Shown here: in pieces, positions 60,693 through 64,000 of the stretch
How the letters are laid out: every line of letters starts with the position of its first letter
How positions within the stretch are numbered: the first letter of the stretch is position 1
DNA from: Sitta carolinensis
Lineage: Eukaryota; Chordata; Aves; Passeriformes; Sittidae
Assembly (NCBI GenBank): GCA_032173965.1
Contig: CM063295.1
Coordinates: 1,612,001 to 1,676,000, forward strand
Direction: 5' to 3'
Length of the DNA stretch: 64,000 nt
The notes under the pieces: generated by a model
Told to the model about the DNA's origin: nothing
The model's input: the letters and a program-made list of their open reading frames with translations, nothing else
Database searches by the model: none
Program-made: the position numbers and the translations under genes

Positions 60693-61414
60693 TTTCTTCA
60701 TTTCAATGACTGGGCTAAACCCAGCACTTTATCAGGGCAGTTGGGAAAACCACCAGCACTGTGGCTCAAACTGTTTTAGATTCCTTCAGCAAATGTGAGC
60801 AGTTGTGAGGTCACAGCTTTGAGGGTCTCAGCTGAAGCCCGAGTGCAGCAGCTCCCCCACACTCCTACTGGCACAGCACCAAACAGGAACACTTCAAACT
60901 GATCATCAACCTTAACCCACGAGACAGAAGCCACCGTTCTGCCTTTGGCCAGCAAGAAATACTTCAAATCGAGGTTTTGCTTCCTGTGTGTGTGTCTGTG
61001 GCTGGTTACAAACCCTCCTTGGAGCCTGGGCAGCCTAAGCACAGAGCATTAAAGAGTGAAAGAGGATGACGTGCTTTAAGTAGCTGACTTAAATCCTGGT
61101 GGAAAGTGAGAGGTTTAAACTGCTTGAAGCCAGGCAGGCTGCCTGGAGCTGAGCATGGCTGGGGCTGACACGTGCCAAGGGGGCTCTGGGACAGAGCCCA
61201 CACCAAGGGATTCCTCTGGAAAGGGCCATGGAGCAGCTGGCACAAGGAGGGGAGGTCACCTGCACCTCGGCAGCACAAGGACTCCTGCAGCATCCCCACC
61301 CCCTGCACACTCCAGGCTCTCCCACCTTCCAAAACCCGAGGATTCTGGGGGCTCCTCACAGCACAGGAGCTGCCTTGCTCTGATGCACTGAGCTCAGCTC
61401 AGCCAGTGTGCACT

Positions 61415-61770
61415 CTGGTTTCCTTAGGCCTGAAGTTTCTCAGTTCTATTCCTTCATCCAGGAGAGTAACAAACGACACAATTTCCTCTTTAGAACATGA
61501 TCTGACTCCTTTATTCAAACAACTGACCCCTTTTTATGCTTTTTGGACAGGCCACTCTCACTGGTAGGGAGAATGACAGAACTCTTCACCCACATTGGCC
61601 AAAGCTGAGAGACATCAGAGAAAGTCTATCCCACAGGAAGAATCCAAAACATTAAACATTCCTTACAAAAACAATGGCATTGTTTATGTCCAAACTATGA
61701 TAACAGGCCTTCCAAAACCAAAACGTCACAAAGAAACAGAACTTAGAAACTTCAGGCCTAAGAAAACCAG
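61415..61770. mobile_element. 356-bp element with 33-bp terminal inverted repeats
   Basis: The left arm (61415-61447) and the reverse complement of the right arm (61738-61770) match at 31 of 33 positions; the shared core is CTTAGGCCTGAAGTTTCT. The flanks carry a direct ACT on both sides (61412-61414 and 61771-61773), compatible with a 3-bp target duplication. The minus strand of the interior has GCATAAAAAGGGG followed by GAATAAAGGAG. No transposase frame fits, so it would be a non-autonomous element; an LTR with extended inverted ends is an alternative. Confidence 0.6.
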
Positions 61771-63182
61771 ACTATAGCAGTGACAACTCCAAATTCACAT
61801 TCCAAATTCACTTGGCAGCCCTGCAGTGGAAGTTTCCCACGGAGGTGAAGGATTCCCCAGCTGTGAATTCCCTGTTTAGCAGGATGGAGGAAAAGGAAAA
61901 GGAAGCTCTAAGCCTCTCCTCTTTATCCTTATGGATGCTTCATGTCTCCAGCACACAGCAGATGGATTCAGCAGGACAAAACCCCCCCTGTGCTTGCTTT
62001 AGGAGTGATCCCTGAGGAATGCAGGGCTGTGCTGGGCAGCCAGCAGTTTTCCCTCATATTCTGGCAGAGATCAAGGCTGAACCAGCTTCCAAAAAGACAT
62101 TTTTTGGAGGGTACAGGAGGGTGGGAGATTTCTAGTGGCCACAACTGCCAGGCACCCCTCAAGAAGAGCTGGTGGAGCTCAGATCATCAAATCCCATGGT
62201 ATCTCACAAGGAAGGTGCTTCCATGTCCTGCCCTGGGAATAAAATCAACTCTCAGGGCTGCTTTAATCCACACAGACTCTGGAAGCAAATCCAAATCAGG
62301 CAAACAGGAGGAATGAAAATTCCTGATAAAGACCCCCAAATACCTAAGCAAATGGGCTGCACTTCCCACCAGGAACTCCTGGAGCCTCATGTGTGCTGCC
62401 ACCGGCAAAGATGGATGGAGAGGGAAGAAGGGAGGGAAGGGAGGAGTCCTGGGCATCCTGCTTGGCTGAGACAGGACATGTAAATCCAAGTACTGCTCAT
62501 GTACCTTTAATTCCTCTCCCCTGATTGCCAGAAGCCCAGACCTGCTCTGAACATCCTGTAACTTTGGAGGGAAACAGTATTGTGAGTGATTCAGTCCCTG
62601 ACCTCAAACAGAGAAGGACGAGCACCACACAGACAGAAGGGCCAAACTGAGGGACTTTTTAGCAATAAAACAAGCTCACAGCAGCTGCTCTCCTCTCTGT
62701 CTAGCCAGGTGTGGCCCACAGGAATTCACCTGAGTGAGAACATGGATAAAACCTCCATGGTTCCACAAAGGTGGCTGCAGCACCACCACCCTGTGTGTTT
62801 AACACCAGGGATGAGGCAAAGCACTCACCTGTCCCTAAACCCCCCCTGCCTCTCAGGGCTAAACCAGTCCTTTCAAAGGAAAATGTCTAACATTTTTAAA
62901 TGCTGATGACAGAAGTCAGAGTATCCTTTTTTCACCTCTGGGAAACGTGCTGGAACTGTTGAAGCTCCTGTAGCCAAAGCAAAGGGGCCGTGCCAGAGAC
63001 ACAGCTCCCTTTAGATCCCACACTCCCTAAACCCAGTGGGATCAGCTGAAATGAACTGATCCCTGCTAATGCAGCATTTGTCTGGGGTAAAACCACCTCC
63101 ACCCCCCTGGGCTGGGTGCTGAGGGAGCATTCCCAGCCCCACAATGTGAGCACAGCTGCCCCTGGGATGGGGAGCAGGGCTG

Positions 63183-63290
63183 CACCCTTCCCAAAGGCAG
63201 CAACCTCCTTCCCAAAGGCAGGAACCCCCTTCCCAAAGGCAGGAACCCCCTTCCCAAAGGCAGGAACCCCCTTCCCAAGGGCAGCAACCC
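63183..63290. repeat. 21-bp tandem repeat (CTTCCCAAAGGCAGGAACCCC)n
   Basis: Five units with 1-4 changes each; the outer units read GGCAGCAACC. Open in several frames because 21 is divisible by 3. Confidence 0.88.
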
Positions 63291-64000
63291 CCATGCCAGC
63301 ACTCCCTTCCTGGGCTCCAGCACCCCAAAGAGCCAGGCAGGGCAGGCTGGCAGGGCACTCTCTGGCTCCAGCCCTCTTTCCAGGCTCTGACTCCCTGACT
63401 CACTGAAGGAGCTGGCACAAAGCACTCCCAACCTCAAAGCAGGTTTCTATTCTGCTGCAATTACACCTAATTAAGTAACCTGTTAAACACCCCCGAGGGG
63501 AGGATCTCATTACAGGGAGCAGCCCTGGCCAATTGTGAGTAAGCAGTGCAAGAAGTGCATTATTTATTTCACAAGTGCCAGTGCTGACCCACGGCTGCTG
63601 CCAGGATTTTGCTCTCCCAGCCTTTCCCAAAGATCCAGGAGGAGCTCAGCAGGCTCAGATCATGCCTGCTCAGGTCTCTGTTTAAAGGCCCACCCTAAGC
63701 AACCCTGCTAAAGATGTTTTCTGCAGCATCCCTCCCTCATCCTGCCCAGAGATCAGCTCATCCCTCCCATGCCTTCATCCCGAGCTCCAGCACTGCAGGG
63801 CCTCTGCAACCAGCCAGAAGGTAAAAAACCAAGGATCCAGACACCTTCCTGAAGAAGGAGACAAAGGAAGCCTCAGTCTGGCTTGTGCTCATCTTTTCCT
63901 GCCACAGAAGATATAATTAAAGCTATTATTTAAGGCAGAATGGGAATAAACCTGTATTTAGGAGGAATAAAGAGAAATATTTATTCTAAGGATAAGACTG

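Larger units (their letters stand above)
57858..64000 (-). other. RAB11FIP3: Upstream intron of RAB11FIP3 (incomplete)
   Basis: Follows the EF-hand exon upstream; its 5' end is beyond the window. It holds a homeodomain-motif-rich stretch (58030-58310), CR1 copies (59092, 59425, 60366), the inverted-repeat element at 61415 and a 21-bp repeat at 63183. No exon for the first EF-hand was found here. Confidence 0.8.

Overview
This window is animal nuclear DNA, almost certainly from a bird. It is AT/GC-mixed and intron-rich, and it is littered with short truncated CR1 retroposon tails (terminal sequence resembling AACCCAAACCATTCTATGATT), avian-type solo LTRs and minisatellites. I saw no mammalian Alu or L1 sequence. 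A songbird is my inference from the CR1 and LTR types, not a proof.

The window is dominated by one protein-coding gene on the minus strand, RAB11FIP3 (Rab11 family-interacting protein 3, a class II FIP, also called arfophilin/eferin). Fourteen coding exons can be placed to the base (57857 down to 3338). Together they give 1,689 nt in one uninterrupted frame: 562 residues plus a stop. Reading 5'->3' on the minus strand, the parts are an EF-hand exon (57.8 kb), an acidic linker exon (41.5 kb), two acidic/Ser-rich exons (29.2 and 24.3 kb), a Cys-pair exon (19.9 kb), a 36-nt microexon (15.6 kb), a linker exon (13.1 kb), six coiled-coil exons (11.5, 9.0, 8.1, 6.4, 4.7 and 4.2 kb) and the Rab11-binding terminal exon (3.4 kb). 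The paralogue RAB11FIP4 was excluded: the C-terminus ends ..NPSILEVK, and the YI pair 19 and 18 residues before the end matches Tyr737/Ile738 of 756-residue human FIP3. The N-terminal exon(s) and main promoter lie beyond base 64000.

Layout. 1-1450: sequence beyond the gene, with two minisatellites. About 1450-3337: 3' UTR with a candidate ATTAAA poly(A) signal and a Pumilio motif. 3338-13126: compact coiled-coil exons. 13127-24373: short middle exons separated by introns, one of which carries a striking 32-bp minisatellite (16.1-17.4 kb). 24374-57763: three large introns holding most of the CR1 and LTR copies, plus an internal CpG island (41.6-42.6 kb) directly upstream of the acidic linker exon. 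57858-64000: the upstream intron, with a candidate conserved regulatory stretch at 58.0-58.3 kb and a 356-bp element with 33-bp terminal inverted repeats at 61.4-61.8 kb.

The most interesting points are: (1) an in-phase 135-nt cassette exon with a C-x-x-C module that looks shared with RAB11FIP4 and that, from memory, is absent from the human canonical FIP3; (2) an evident GC-AG intron; (3) the terminal-inverted-repeat element; (4) the higher-order 32-bp minisatellite; (5) an internal CpG island with a perfect-Kozak antisense reading frame; (6) two CR1 copies that share a 5' junction and flank but differ at their 3' parts. No tRNA, rRNA, CRISPR array or prokaryotic-type system is present.
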